A stretch of DNA of 64,000 nucleotides from Papiliotrema nemorosa (Eukaryota > Basidiomycota > Tremellomycetes > Tremellales > Rhynchogastremaceae): NCBI GenBank assembly GCA_032158125.1, contig JASKOT010000003.1:682001-746000 (forward strand), in the 5' to 3' direction. A program made the translations under genes and the position numbers. The notes below the pieces were generated by a model that made no database searches, was not told the origin of the DNA, and saw nothing but the letters and a program-made list of their open reading frames with translations. Positions 31,050-42,900 of this stretch are shown in pieces. The first letter of the stretch is position 1, and every line of letters begins with the position of its first letter.

Positions 31050-33396
31050 ATGGCAAATCTCGAACCTTTGGAAGCGACCGCTTTGCCGGCGAGCCCTACG
31101 CCTGGCTGGGACACTGAGAGTTATGGCGGCTCCCGGCAGCCCAACTTTTTACAAAAGCTATACAAGTAGGTACCTTCGGATGACGATTACTCATCCAGTC
31201 TAGTTTTCTTGCCCTGGACCCACATCCGTGTCCCGAGGTGATCTACTGGGCTTCAGACTCTCGCCAACTTGTCATTGCTCAGCCTGAACGAGTGAGTGCC
31301 ACAGCCGCGATGTGCGTTGCAGTCCTGCTGAACACCCAAGCTCGTTCGCGAAGTCTTGCCAAAGCTCTTCAAGCATGATAAGCTTGCTTCTTTTGGCCGT
31401 CAACTGAATGTGGGCACCAGTTGTATAGCAAAACTGACGCTTAGATCTACGGTTTCAGCAGACTGTTCCCAGGCAGGCAGTTTAAAGACGCCGATGGCAA
31501 CGTGTCGGACGCTTCCGTCTGGGCTCGTGAGTGAGCTCTACCAAGCGGTGCTGATGTGGCAGACCCGACCCTACACCGATGTTCCACATCCGCCGAGATC
31601 AACAGTGTCAAGCGACGTGCCGCTCCAAAGCTGTTTCGGATTCGACGTTTGGCGAATGGTCAGATGGTTCGAACCAAGGCAGGTCCCGCCGTCGAAGCCA
31701 AAGCGAGGGAGATTCGAGAGAGCATTGCAGAATCGAGGCGCAATAGGGGATCGATGGTGCGCACAAGGTGTGAACAGCATCTGACGACTAGTCGTACTCT
31801 GGAACGTTGGGAGGTCGCGTCGACTCGTCGCCGAGTGCGCTCTCTCAGGCAACATTTCCCGCATTGCAACATGCACCACCGGCGTTGACAGAAACGGGTA
31901 TCAGGACCCCTCTGCGCAACTCGCTGACATTTGCTGATTCTGCCTCAAGACTGCCAGATATCACGGAAGGGGTAGTGGCCTCCCACCCACCCACATCGCT
32001 TTTTACCGAGACGTATGGCTTTTCGTCTCGGCGTGATAGCGCCATGTCAATCGATCAAAGTCCCACCTTGCAGCTTGACCAATCTCTGAGTACACAGACG
32101 GGGCTCTCTGGCCCATTCGCTGACACGTCTGCAATGATGGCGCAGCAAAGTGAAAGACATGCAGTATTTCACCTGGTAGCTCTTCAACAGAATGATATGA
32201 ACGGGGTCCTCCAACAGGGGTCGGAACAAGCAGCCATACACGATGCGCCACCTCAAGCACCACCTCCCACAAGACCCTTCCAATCGTGTCCCGCGTCCAT
32301 TCACACGTCCCCTGTGCAAACGCACATGATGCTCAACTCTTTGATGATCAACAGTCCGTTCTCAGACACCATGAGCGCGTCACATACCGGGATGCTTGAC
32401 CATGTCAATCACGCTCAGCCCAGGATCGCCATCTCCGCAGCGCCAAACCCGTTTTCCGTTCAGGATCACAACTCGCACACTCGTGCTAATCTTTCGCTAC
32501 AATATACGGCCGGTTCGTTGTACCCACTTTCGCCTTCTTCTGGAGAACCATCCAATGTGCAGACGTATGAAAACACGCCGGTCCAGACCCAACCGGGCCG
32601 ACTCTTTCCAAATAGCATCGACTCGGCGTTCCAGCAGATCCAGCCGAGCTGGAGCACCTTGGCAGGACAGAGCGATACTTCGATGGTGACTAATCTGACC
32701 CAAAGTCATCGGATGTCTTGGGAGGCTCAGCAGATGCCACTGTCTCCTCCGGGAACAGGGACTATCGACCCCAGATGGGTCAGTCCAATGTCGTCAGCTT
32801 GGAACTCGCTCGCACCGACAAGAGCAGGCACGCCTTTGAACGGCGCGCAGCAGTCTGCACAGAGCCTTGAAAGATCGTCTCTTGCGATGATGCTAACAGA
32901 GGACGAGGCAGACCAAGGCATCGGATCATTCGCGCCTGACCTGACGGGTCAACCTCAAGACTTCGGCCAGAGCCAGCTCCCGCACTCACAGCAGCTTCCT
33001 CAGTCACAGCAGAATCAGCACATTGCGTCACAGACATATGATCCACGTCTGGTTCAACCGTCAAGGCCTCTGGTCGTGGACAATGCGTCTAATCCGCCTC
33101 CAATCCCTGTTCTCGGCACGCAGTCGTATCCACCGCGACAAGTCGAGCGGCGTCAGATGGACATTTCACCCCCGGTCCCTTTGCTACACCCTAGCAGTGG
33201 TTCAAGCGCTCACAAGATTGAAAAGGAGGCTGGATACTTTGGGCATCAGCAATTTCAACACTCGTCGATATCAACGAATCAGCTAATCTCTCCCTCGCAG
33301 GTCGGACAGACATCAGGCGAGTCGAATCCGATTGAAATGAACAGCTTTCCGGGGCATGCCAACTTTGGTATCGGCCGCGGTAAATGGTATCACTGA
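31050..33396 (+). CDS. HSF-type DNA-binding transcription factor
   Basis: The N-terminal DNA-binding domain of the heat-shock-factor fold is assembled from short exons: NFLQKLYNFLALDPHPCPEV with IYWASDSRQLVIAQPER, then LVREVLPKLFKHDKLASFGR-QLN, then IYGFSRLFPGRQFKDADG. These carry the family core FKH..SF.RQLNIYGF. Codon Gly replaces the usual Val in SFVRQLN. A middle exon is basic (INSVKRRAAPKLFRIRRLAN). The rest, about 500 residues, is Ser/Pro/Gln-rich (for example 32940-33030) and probably an activation region. No obvious HR-A/B leucine-zipper is seen, so this is more likely a divergent HSF-domain protein than Hsf1 itself. Introns lie near 31167-31204, 31290-31339, 31408-31445 and about 31530-31560. 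Confidence 0.9.
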
Positions 33397-33668
33397 TCAT
33401 GTAGCCTCCACATTCTCCTAGTCTGCATATTCCATCATGCTTCAATGCATCTTGCGTGTCAGTCAGACATATCCCACTGCCACTATGGTGGACTTGGTGA
33501 TGGCTTGACATTCTCTGAGTGAGATTAGTCGTCTTCACGTCTGCCATTCCTCATACCACATTGAGCATAAGGGGGACAAAATTCCAAATGCAGTTAAGAG
33601 AAGTCGATATCTCCGGGCTCGAGCCATTTGACAAGGAGTCGCGTATACTCAACCCTGATGGTCTCTTG
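33397..33668. other. Convergent 3' intergenic region, nothing supported
   Basis: About 270 bp between the stops of the HSF-type gene and MON1. Only short unconvincing frames are seen; it should hold both 3' UTRs. Confidence 0.45.
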
Positions 33669-35777
33669 CTAGAACACCGGAGCATCTTTTAAGAACAATT
33701 TCCCTTCCTCTGCGGCGACCCAGCGAGCAATCGAGTTGGCGACGCCCACCACGCTTGATTTTGTCATTTGCGGGGTTACAGAGAGATACAGCTCGAATGG
33801 TTTGGTAACCTACCACGAGTCAGCTATCGCGGAGGGGCAATTCACCTACCCAAGCGAGAACAGCTTCGTAGTCTGTCCGAAAGTAGACCAAACGCAGAGG
33901 AGCGCTCTGACCAGATCGTGCGTGGACTGTATCGTGTAGTTGCTGATACAGTGTGACCAGACTGGGGTCAGGGGGAGAAGAGGTGTGCGCTCACCGTTTG
34001 CGGTCATTCCCGTCATTGGCATACGGGCCTTCCCAGTCGGGCGACGTGATCTGAACGTGCGGTCGCGATTTGTAGACAAAGTGCAAAAGGCCAGGGCAGC
34101 CGACCGTTCCTGGCTGTGAGCAGGATCCCTACAACGTCTAGAGGTACTCGCCGACAGAGTATGGGTGATGCGGTATGCTTTGCTGGATTTTCGCCAGTGT
34201 GCTGTCCTGCTCCAGTTTCTGACCATCAGGTTCTGGGGCATGATCATGTCTCACCTCGAGAACGATATTCTTCCATCCTTGGAGCTCCTCAAACGCCTCT
34301 CTGTCTGCACTGACAAAGACCAACCCTACATCTTCCATCACATAGCTCACATAGGCGTGTACGAACCCAGCGGGGTTGAATTTAGGGAAACACATGGGTA
34401 CCCAGCTCTCTGACGCGCGTAACGTCGGCGAAGCTTCGAGCGTGTTGAGCAAGAGGTGAAGGTCTGGCAGTCAACGGTTAGTGCTTGTGCAGGGGCATAC
34501 CGGATGGATGGATCGAGTGTTTTCGTGGGCGGAGCAGAGTGACAATGTGCCCTCCAGCAATGAGCAGGACATACAGTAGGTCCTGTCGGTGAGCAGTGTT
34601 GACCTTTTGACTCACCTTGAATTTTGACGGAGGCATCAGAGCGGCCGCGGCAGTGTCCCTGAGCGCGGGAGCCATGCGCAATGGCGTCAATGTCGCTGTG
34701 AGATGGCTGAAATCGGTCTGACAGCGGTTGATCAGGTTATGGAGGAAGTTTTCAGTCCCTGATATCAGCACCACAAGGGCGATTACTGACCCTCTAGCAG
34801 TCGACTCAGGTCAAAATTGCTTCTCCGTTGAAACACCCTCGCCAGTTGGGTGGACGAGATGACGCTGAGTATTTGCAGGTAGACATAGTCGAGGTGTACC
34901 CGAAGCTTTGTGTCAGGGTCTCGACACAAGAGGTAGAGCTTACGACATGTTCAGGCTCGCCCCAGTCGCTCACGCAAAAGAGGTACAGCGGGCTCTTGAG
35001 GATGAATGCGATTCGGCTTGCTCCTCGGGTGATACTCCTACCATCAGAACGATGCCATTCGGGGCAAGAAACACACCTCAGCTTGTCGTCGTCGTCGGCT
35101 ATAATGCTGATTACAGCTTGAGCGACTCCCATGAGATTTGACAGATCTTCGTTGGCAGTATCTGGGCTGCTATGTCAACTACAGCAGACTTTGGGACTTG
35201 CCTTGCAAAGACGAGCTTTCCCGCGTGAGTCAGGACAAAATAGCGTCTGGGTGTGTATGTCCGGTCTGGTGGGTCAGCCGTGACGACATGTACACATACG
35301 AATGGGTTGTATTTGAGACGTCTCCATGTCGGCGTCAAAGAGGCCATCTTGACCTTCTTCGTTGGGTGCAAGCACCATTGAGCGGTTGGGCGTCGGGATA
35401 GTAGCCAACTGGGTGGTCTCACCAGCGATATCACCAATCTCCAGCCCCACGGCTCGCTCTTTGCCCTTGCGAGATGGGGTGGTGACACCGCCGGACCCGC
35501 TGTTCCTCCTGCTCGACGGCCCGGCACTGGCCGTAGCTTTAGTCGCGACTCTAGATGGAGTGTTTCCAAAGTGTAGTGGAGCTCGGTCAGAGAGAGGTGC
35601 AGAGGTCGACCTGCTCCGGACGGTTTGAGAGAGGAGAGGTCGGTGATCATCCGTCGTGTGCGCTTCAACCGAGACGACCGAGAGTTGAGAGGTCGTACGA
35701 TGTGGAGATGGTGGAAGGGGTGCTTTGAGTCTTCTCGGCAGTGGTGAGCCATTCAGCGCTGTTGCATGGGGGCTCAT
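33669..35777 (-). CDS. MON1: Vacuolar fusion protein Mon1
   Basis: Mon1 with Ccz1 forms the guanine-nucleotide exchange factor for the Rab Ypt7, driving endosome-to-vacuole fusion and autophagy. ATG at 35777 (MSPHATALNGSPLPRRLKAP) leads a Ser/Thr-rich disordered head of about 160 residues. The three longin-type modules are then visible: RRYFVLTHAGKLVFA, MGVAQAVISIIADDDDKLRC and IAFILKSPLYLFCVSDWGEP. Next are TENFLHNLINRCQTDFSHLT, LLYVLLIAGGHIVTLLRPRK and FVHAYVSYVMEDVGLVFVSA. The last gives ARWVAAEEGKLFLKDAPVF at the stop (33669-33671). About nine introns of 40-60 nt interrupt it. It lies 132 bp downstream of GCD1 on the same strand. Confidence 0.93.
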
Positions 35778-35909
35778 GTCGAGGGTTAGGTAGGTCGAAG
35801 TCGAGGGGTGAATGGTTGTGCTCAAGTGGAGGTGCACGATCGCTCGGATCCGAAAGCAGACACTACAAGGCAAGATGGTGCATCTATGATCGCGACAACA
35901 CTATCAGAT

Positions 35910-37870
35910 CTATTCCTGCCCTGCGACCAACCTCTCTGATTTGAGGACCGCTGACATGTCAGCAAAAGCGACCTCGGGACCTACCAGAAGGTTGAGCCTC
36001 GAATCCAGGACCAAACTCGCAATCCTTGATCGCGGCCTTTTCCCCGATTCTGACATTGGAACACAGAATGGCATTCTCGATCCGCGCACTGGCGTCAGCA
36101 TGTGCACCTTGGTCTGCTCACTTTTCCTCGACCGTGACAAAGTCCCACAAGACGCATCCGGTGAGTTTGGCGCCTCGACCAATGTTGCAATGTCTTCCCA
36201 CAATGCATTTCTTGATGCTCGCCTTGTCTCCAACTTTGGTACCCTCGCCCAGAAGGCTGTCTGGGGAGATTTGAGCCGAGGTGGAGATTGCGGGAGCGGG
36301 ACCCGGGACGTCTTCTGGTCGTGCAGAGACTGGAGTGGGTGGTGGTTGTACATTCAAGGCGGGAGTGATGTTTTTGACAACACGGCGGTTCAGCTCCCAG
36401 TAGCCCGCGAGAGAGTTGGCACGGATCAGGTGAGCCGGCTCGGCGGGTAGTGCTTTGCCCTTGTCTTTGCCCTTGCCTGCGGTAGGTTCGGCTCGTTGGG
36501 GGATGACCACGACTGCTTGGCATTTCCAGCTTGCACTGGAGGAGCTTTTTGGCGTGGGACTGAAGGAGACGTTGGGGAAAGAGCCGGTGAATGAGTCGGC
36601 GAGTTTTGACGGTGAGGTGGTTCCGGTTGGCGGTAGAGATGAAAATCGCTCGGATGAGGGGGATCCTGAAGATTCGGTCAGAGGCCTTGTCGGACGAGCA
36701 GTGGTCGATCGCGCAAGCGCAGCGGCAAAGATGTCATGTTTCGGTGGAGCGAGGACTATATGAGCACAAGTCGTACTGTAGACTCACTCGATGTCCACCC
36801 CTCTTGGAGCTCTTTTTGCCATGCGCCTTTGATCAACCATGGGACGAATTGTTCTCTGACACTGGCGAGGTCTTTGGGTCGTCGAGTCGCCAAGAGGTCC
36901 AGCACTGTCCTTCGGAACACGTAAATGTGCGCGTCGAGCAGCGAGGTAGAGTAGGATAGTCGCGGGTGTCTTGTGTCAGTCTTGCCCTGGTGACAACGTA
37001 CGAGATCATCAGAGATGTCCTAGTATCAATCTCTTCTTCCTCTTGACCTTCCAAGGGCTCGATGAGCAATATTTGCTGCGTCGTTTTATCCAATCCGACG
37101 AGAATCTTCTCCTCATCTGGGGTCAACTCTTGCCAACAGGCAGCTCACCCTCTGCGACCGCCTCTACGGGTTCATACAAGACTGATGTGAGGACGGCGTC
37201 TGGATTGGCACGATGTTGGTCGAGTATACTGGCCAGAGGCAGCGTAGGGGGCGCGGCCAAATCACAAGGCAAGAGCACAAAGTCGGTCTACCCTCAGCGC
37301 TGGTACCATGGTCACCCACCTTGATCTGATTCCTGAACCGCCTGAGCAGCCTCGCGGTGCCTTCTCTTCTGCCGGCAGATTGGTCGTGTGAAGTCTCGCT
37401 ATTCTCCTCGTCTTCTTCCTTTTCACCATCTGTATGTCGTTTCAGGTCAATCTGCAGTCGAGGATGCGAATTTGTGGAATAGTTTGCGGTCAGGTGGTTG
37501 GAGATGGAAGAGTGGAAAGACGGGGGTACGATCATCAGGATGTCTATGTGTTAGGCGGTGAGTCATGCGAGGGTAGATTTACCTGTGAGCCCAGACTCGA
37601 TGACCCAGTCGAGGACGAGGTTGATGATGGGTACGTTGCCCACTGGCATCAAAGCTTTCGAGGAGACATTGGTGCCTTCTGTAAAGGGGTACAAGCTGCA
37701 TCTCAGTCGAGTCGTTGAAATGGCGTCTCTGAAGCATAGAGGCATAGCACGAGAAAGACTCACCTCTCCCCGTAGCCAACCAGGATGACAGCGAGGAAAT
37801 CCTGCGTGTCGACTATACGTCGTTTCGACATTGTCGCAGTGGTAGGGTCAAAGAGTGAAGTCGAGGTCAT
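35910..37870 (-). CDS. GCD1: eIF2B gamma subunit
   Basis: Part of the catalytic module of eIF2B, the GDP/GTP exchange factor for initiation factor eIF2, and a target of integrated stress control. ATG at 37870 gives MTSTSLFDPTTATMSKRRIV then DFLAVILVGYGERLYPFTEG and SSKALMPVGNVPIINLVLDW, the nucleotidyltransferase-like fold. Middle exons hold ILMIVPPSFHSSISNHL and DFVLLPCDLAAPP-type sequence. The region around 36118-36370 has left-handed beta-helix repeats (ISPDSLLGEGTKVGDKASIK, VGRHCNIGRGAKLTGCVLWD), continuing RIENAILCSNVRIGEKAAIK and CEFGPGFEAQ. The stop is at 35910-35912 (RLVAGQE). The gamma-type C-terminus FGPGFE supports gamma rather than epsilon. Confidence 0.9.
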
Positions 37871-38158
37871 TTTGCAGAAGAAGCCCTTTATCTATCAATC
37901 GAGTCGAGCAATGGAGCCGCCGTGGCTGGTCCTGGTCGGTCCTGTCGAGAGAAATGGTGGTGGTCGAAATGTTGATTTTGTACGAGTACTCGGCGAGTCG
38001 AGGTTTTGGAGTCTCCTCATTATTCCGCCCTCAGAGTCCTGAAAGTCAAGGCTCACTCTGAGCATAAAGTTCATGATGCTACATGCATGGCCATCCAGGC
38101 GTAATGATATATGATTGTTCACTCCTATTGCTGCTTGCTTCTTGTACATCCTTGTATG
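37871..38158. other. Short intergenic region, GCD1 promoter
   Basis: About 290 bp separate the RNF10-type stop and the GCD1 start on the minus strand. Nothing else is recognisable. Confidence 0.4.
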
Positions 38159-40577
38159 TTATGCCCTCCTGCCACCGCCTCCACCCAACACCAACGTCGT
38201 CTTTTTGCCCCCCTTCTTCCCCTTTTTCCCTCCACCCTTTTCACTCTCGCGGATAGTTTCCCCTTCTCTAGGTTCGAGACTCATCCCGCCGAAAGACTCC
38301 CACGCGGCGTCGACCTGCCAGTCTTCCGCTTGCTGATCCCGTTTGACCACAGGTCGGGTGGTGTTGAGCGTCGAAGCCCAGGTACGTGAGCCGGGCTGAG
38401 GGTGCTGAGGGTGAGCCCAATTTGTCGGCGAAGTACCCGGGGATCCGTGAGACCCCACCGAGCCGGGACCGGGGTGACCGAGGACTGGCTCATCTGCCCA
38501 GGTCACCTCGGTGGACCGGGCCAACGCATAGGCGAAATCACGATCCTCTGCAGATGTCACTGTCGAGACTGGAAGCTTGTCCCGTTCTGCCTTTTCCCAC
38601 TTGGTCTTTGCCTTGTCTTCCCGCTTGACCCGCGCCCGCCGCTTCTCCCGCCGCGCTTTGAGAGGTTGGTCAAACGCGGCGAGACCTTCTGTGCCGACAA
38701 TCTCTTCCAGATCCGCTTCAACAAAGATGACCTCGGTGCCGGTGGGCAGGTGACCCAGGTACTTACACCGCTTGCGGAGCTCGTCGTTGATCGTTCCAGG
38801 GTCAAAGCCGGTAGAAGTGAAGGAGAGTTGAGCGGGGAAGAGAGAGTAGGATTTAAAGTGGGCTAGGAGGATGCGAATGTCGAGAGGGTGGAGGAATACA
38901 TTGGCCCCGAGGGAGGATTGGTAAAACCAGTAGGAAGGGCCGGTCGGGGTGGTGACGGGCGCAGTGATGCCTTTTCGGCGGGATTTGCGTGAAGGTGTAG
39001 GCATAGGATTGGGCTCAACGGGGATGTTGGGTGGGATGTTGGTGTTGGACCCGCTCGAGGCGACTTGAGGGATAACATCCACTATAGGCCGCCTAGCCTC
39101 GCGCCCCCGCTCGAGACGCCCCCCTACTGCTTCAGCCCATGCTTCGCGGCTGTTTCGCTCGCTGCGAGTGACCATGTCAGTGACGAGTTCTGCCTTGACT
39201 TTGCCAATCTGACGCTCGACTTTTTCTCTTGCTGCACGGACAAAGTCGCGGCCGAGATCGTCGCCACGCAGCATGTCCCATTCGGATTTGAGCTCGCTCA
39301 ATTCGCGCTCCAGCTCGGAAAGCATGTACGCCGGGGAAGCGAGCATGAAGCGAGAGTAGCTCAACACATCGGGAAGGAAATACCACGGAGCGGTGAGCGG
39401 TGGGATGGCTTCGGATGGCCAGGTGGGGGAAGCGGGCAGGGCGAGGGTGGTCATTTGAGGTCGTTGGATCAAACGCATGTGGATCCGGTGCCCAGATGGG
39501 GTGTCGCCGTGGGGATCAGTCTTTGCTTCAAAGCCTTCCATTTCGCCCATGACGCTGTCGTGTTCCGTCTCATCGGCGCCATGTGTGGCAGAGATCATGG
39601 ACGATGCGTCGAGGTATTTGACGGATTTCAGCATGCCTTCGTGGACGGTATCGCCGCAGATGGGGCATTTGGCCGATTTGGGAATGTCTGAAAGTTGGAT
39701 AAAGTGGAGGATACAGGGGAAGCAAAAGATCTGTCTGGTTAGGGTGAATACAGGGGCGACCTACGTGACCGCATTTTGTCATCCTACCCGCGACGGGTTT
39801 GCTCAAGCAAATGGGGCACATTCTGCCCCGGCGCTCTTCCTCTATTCTGCGTCGTCTCTCTGCTGCCTCTTCTCCCATGGCTGCATAATCGTCTTCATCG
39901 GGAGACAAGCCTGGGTCTTCATCCTTGGCGTTGTGTTTAGAGGAGACGTAGCCTTGGGCGACGGAGAATGCGGAAAAGGTCGGGACGAGGACTTGGAGGA
40001 TGTGTGGCCAGTGTAAAGAGCTGTTGTCAGTGTGTGGGTGTGGGGTGACTCACATGTCGGGATCGGCAAAATGTGCACCATAAGACAGCATTTCGGTAGG
40101 TTTGAGCACGAAACGGAAATTGGCATGGACAAAGCGTTCACGAGAAAGCGCACTCCCTCGCCATCCTTCACCACGGCGAGAACGTCGTGGGACACCTGGG
40201 ACGCCCGAGCCTGGCACACCTGCTCGAGATCGAGGCGGAAGGGAAAAGTTGAGCCATTGGGAAGGATTGGGGCTGTCGGTCATGTTGAGGGAGGGCTTTT
40301 TGGACTGTGGAGCGCCAGGTATAGGTGCAGCCAAACCCGGCATGGCGCGAGGGTGACTTGAGCGATGCTGTGGGAGAGGGTCCTGGGACGATGAGTGATC
40401 AGTGTGGAGGGCTGATGCCGTGGCCGATCGACGGCGGCAATCTAGGTCAGTCTTGCTCGCAGGGGTATTGCGCGCTCTGGGATGACTGGTATGGAGGGTT
40501 TGGACACGGAGCGAGTGTTGACGAGGTCCCTCTCCAAGCTGGAGAGGTGATGAAGAGAAGTGAGCCTTCGCTGACAT
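38159..40577 (-). CDS. RNF10: RING-finger E3 ubiquitin ligase, RNF10/Mag2 type
   Basis: RNF10 and yeast Mag2 act in ribosome quality control, ubiquitinating small-subunit proteins. ATG at 40577 gives a basic Pro/Ser-rich head, then the family motif NFRFVLKPTEMLSYGAHFAD. After introns comes QVLVPTFSAFSVAQGYVSSK. The C3HC4 RING is split by an intron: CPICLSKPVAGRMTKCGHV joined to FCFPCILHFIQL, and KCPICGDTVHEGMLKSVKYL. Downstream are the conserved WYFLPDVLSYSRFMLASP and YWFYQSSLGANVFLHPLDIR with LLAHFKSYSLFPAQL. A Lys/Gly-rich tail ends at 38159. Domain order and about 700-aa length match RNF10. Confidence 0.93.
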
Positions 40578-40841
40578 TGATTCTGACGCGATCCCATGGA
40601 CAAAAGTTGCCCAAAGTGGCAAAAAAGATTAGATGGACAGATGCACGTTGCTACAGCGACGATTGACGTGTTTATTGACATTCATCCATAACAACGGCGC
40701 GCTGCACATTGGATAGGAGGCAGTCATGCACGTGCGGAGGTCGGTGAGATACTAAAGTATCTGCGAGCTTTGAGTTCAATCTCTTGGAGCTGAAACAATT
40801 AATGGTCCCGTTGATGGCATCAAAAACACTCGCCGCTGTAG
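40578..40841. other. Upstream flank of the RNF10-type gene
   Basis: No gene supported; contains the promoter of the minus-strand RNF10-type gene. Confidence 0.4.
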
Positions 40842-42900
40842 ATGCAAACATTAACACTCGAGTCTCACGTTTCCCGTGTCGAGGGGACTACTCGCACCGA
40901 TTCTAACGGGGGACGCAATTTGGGTATGCCGCCACGATCTCGTCCACAGGCAGTGGTTCCAGTGGTGATCGTAGCCGGGGCGTATATCGACCAGGGAGAG
41001 TTGAACCGGTACGACCCTTTGAGGATCACGGTCTATAGTGGTCGTTATATTGCAGTATATGGCCATGGTGCTGGGTTTCAGCATTGTGCAGTATGTGATT
41101 TCCCGGCTCATCTGACGTTAGACGACATGCCGTGAATGCGCCAATGTCGTCCTCTCTGTCAAGCATCAGGTTGATTCGAGCGAACACAGGTGTTTATTCG
41201 ATTACAGGTTGCTCGGTCGATCCCGGCAGAACATGGGATACTACTACAGACTGGAGTTCCTCCTATGAGGTCAGGTACAGCATGGTGCCTACGAATCCCA
41301 GGTGCACTGTTCATGCCAAGATTGGCCGGGCACCCCTACCTATCTCCGTCCCGGGAGTCATGGTAGCGAAACAATCTTTGCGGATCGTCCTTCGTGACAC
41401 GTCGTGGATATCGCCAATGGCCATCCGAGGGATGAGTGAAGACTGGCCCGTCATGGTACGACCGGCATTTTTGCTCTCACAGACCGGCAGGCCAGACCCG
41501 AAGGAGATTTGACACCCATGGGGAGTCTGTTCGCAGTACGTCTCTTCCGCGGTACCTGGGACCCATGCGGCGCGAGATCCTTCGACTCGCTACCTGCACC
41601 CACATTACGAAGCCTACCAAAGGTGCAAGAGCACCCATCGAGATTGCACCATCGATCCGATCATCTTTGACCTCGTGAGGACATGTTTGACCTGTTTGGA
41701 CGATTAGCAGTCTTGCTCTTTGACCGGGGTGGGTCATGCTAATGCGGAATCGATTGATCCGAATCTGGGTGGGTACCGCGATACGAGTCTTGATGGGCGG
41801 GCGAGATTGATTCCATGGCCTCCGCTTGGCGTGCCGCCAGTGACGAGCCGATCTTCCCCCTGCTCCTTGCAGCAATGGCGCCAGTTGCAGATATGGCACT
41901 TCTGACACCGATTGCCTCTCGACAATCTTTGCGCCACCCCGTCACTCTAATGTCAACAACAACTCAGACAAGCCCATTCGTGCCGTCCCAGCTACGCAGT
42001 CGCCGCACATACAGCTCCTCTCGCCAAGCTGCCGGGCGCCCACCTCTCTGTATGCCACAGACCTCGCGGAGAATTTCAACGGGGTCATGCATCCAGGCAA
42101 AGGCATCCCTGTCCTCCGTCTGGCAGAGTTCTTCGCTCGCGATCAGTATATGCTCCTCCCTCCGCATTCCAAACGGATCAGTGAGATGGTCACCCTCTGG
42201 CAGCAAAGTGCAAGTTTCCGACCAGATTTGAAGCTGACTACAGTATGGCAAACGTCATGATGACGACCAGGCAAAGTGGATCTCTGCGTTTGACGATTGG
42301 CAGTATTCGCGGCCTCCTTTCACGACGATCCCCCATCGACTTTGATCGACAGGTCTTCACCGGCTCTGACGTACCATCGCAGAGCATCGAGAACCGATGT
42401 GAGTGCAGCCTGATCAGACGTACAGATGACGGTCATCAGTGAGGCGTCGATTGGTATCGGCATTCATCGACTCCAGCCGGAAAAAGCGCTTGATTCCCAT
42501 TCCCATGATCGGGAAGTGCTTTCCGAGACTGGTAGGGTAGAGCACCGGGAATTGCAATTCGGTTCATGCTCGAATCAGGGTGTCAGATATCATTTACTGT
42601 TACGAGACGACAAGGGTTTCTAGAAATATATCACCTGATGCACCTGAACACCTCAGGGGAACGTCACGGTGTTATCAGATGTTTAGAAGAGTGCGACGCT
42701 CTTTGCGTCAGTGCCACATTGGTCTCTGTGAATCGATCGTCCCGATTGACTGTTCGATGCATCCGGGCGGATGCAACTGTACATCGAACAATTCCCATGG
42801 AACCATTTCCGTTGTTTCTGCAAAGGGTTTTTGCTCGAGGCGTGCGACTCTATGTCCCGGTCCGGACCGTCGATCATCTGATGTTATCACACTAATTTGC
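40842..42900 (+). other. Unresolved region, possible intron-rich or decayed gene
   Basis: Several plus-strand stretches look coding but I could not join them into one model. These are YDPLRITVYSGRYIAVYG (about 41010), YEVRYSMVPTNPRCTVHAKI then MVAKQSLRIVLRDTSWISPM (about 41265-41430), HPHYEAYQRCKSTHRDC (about 41600), and the best one, YATDLAENFNGVMHPGKG through LAEFFARDQYMLLPPHSKRI and SEMVTLWQQSASFRPDLK (about 42050-42235). Next come AKWISAFDDWQYSRPPF (about 42275) and a 3' frame ending VRLYVPVRTVDHLMLSH at 42895. Minus-strand frames overlap but have more stops. No family is recognised. A multi-exon gene on the plus strand is the preferred reading; a pseudogene is also possible. Confidence 0.3.
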
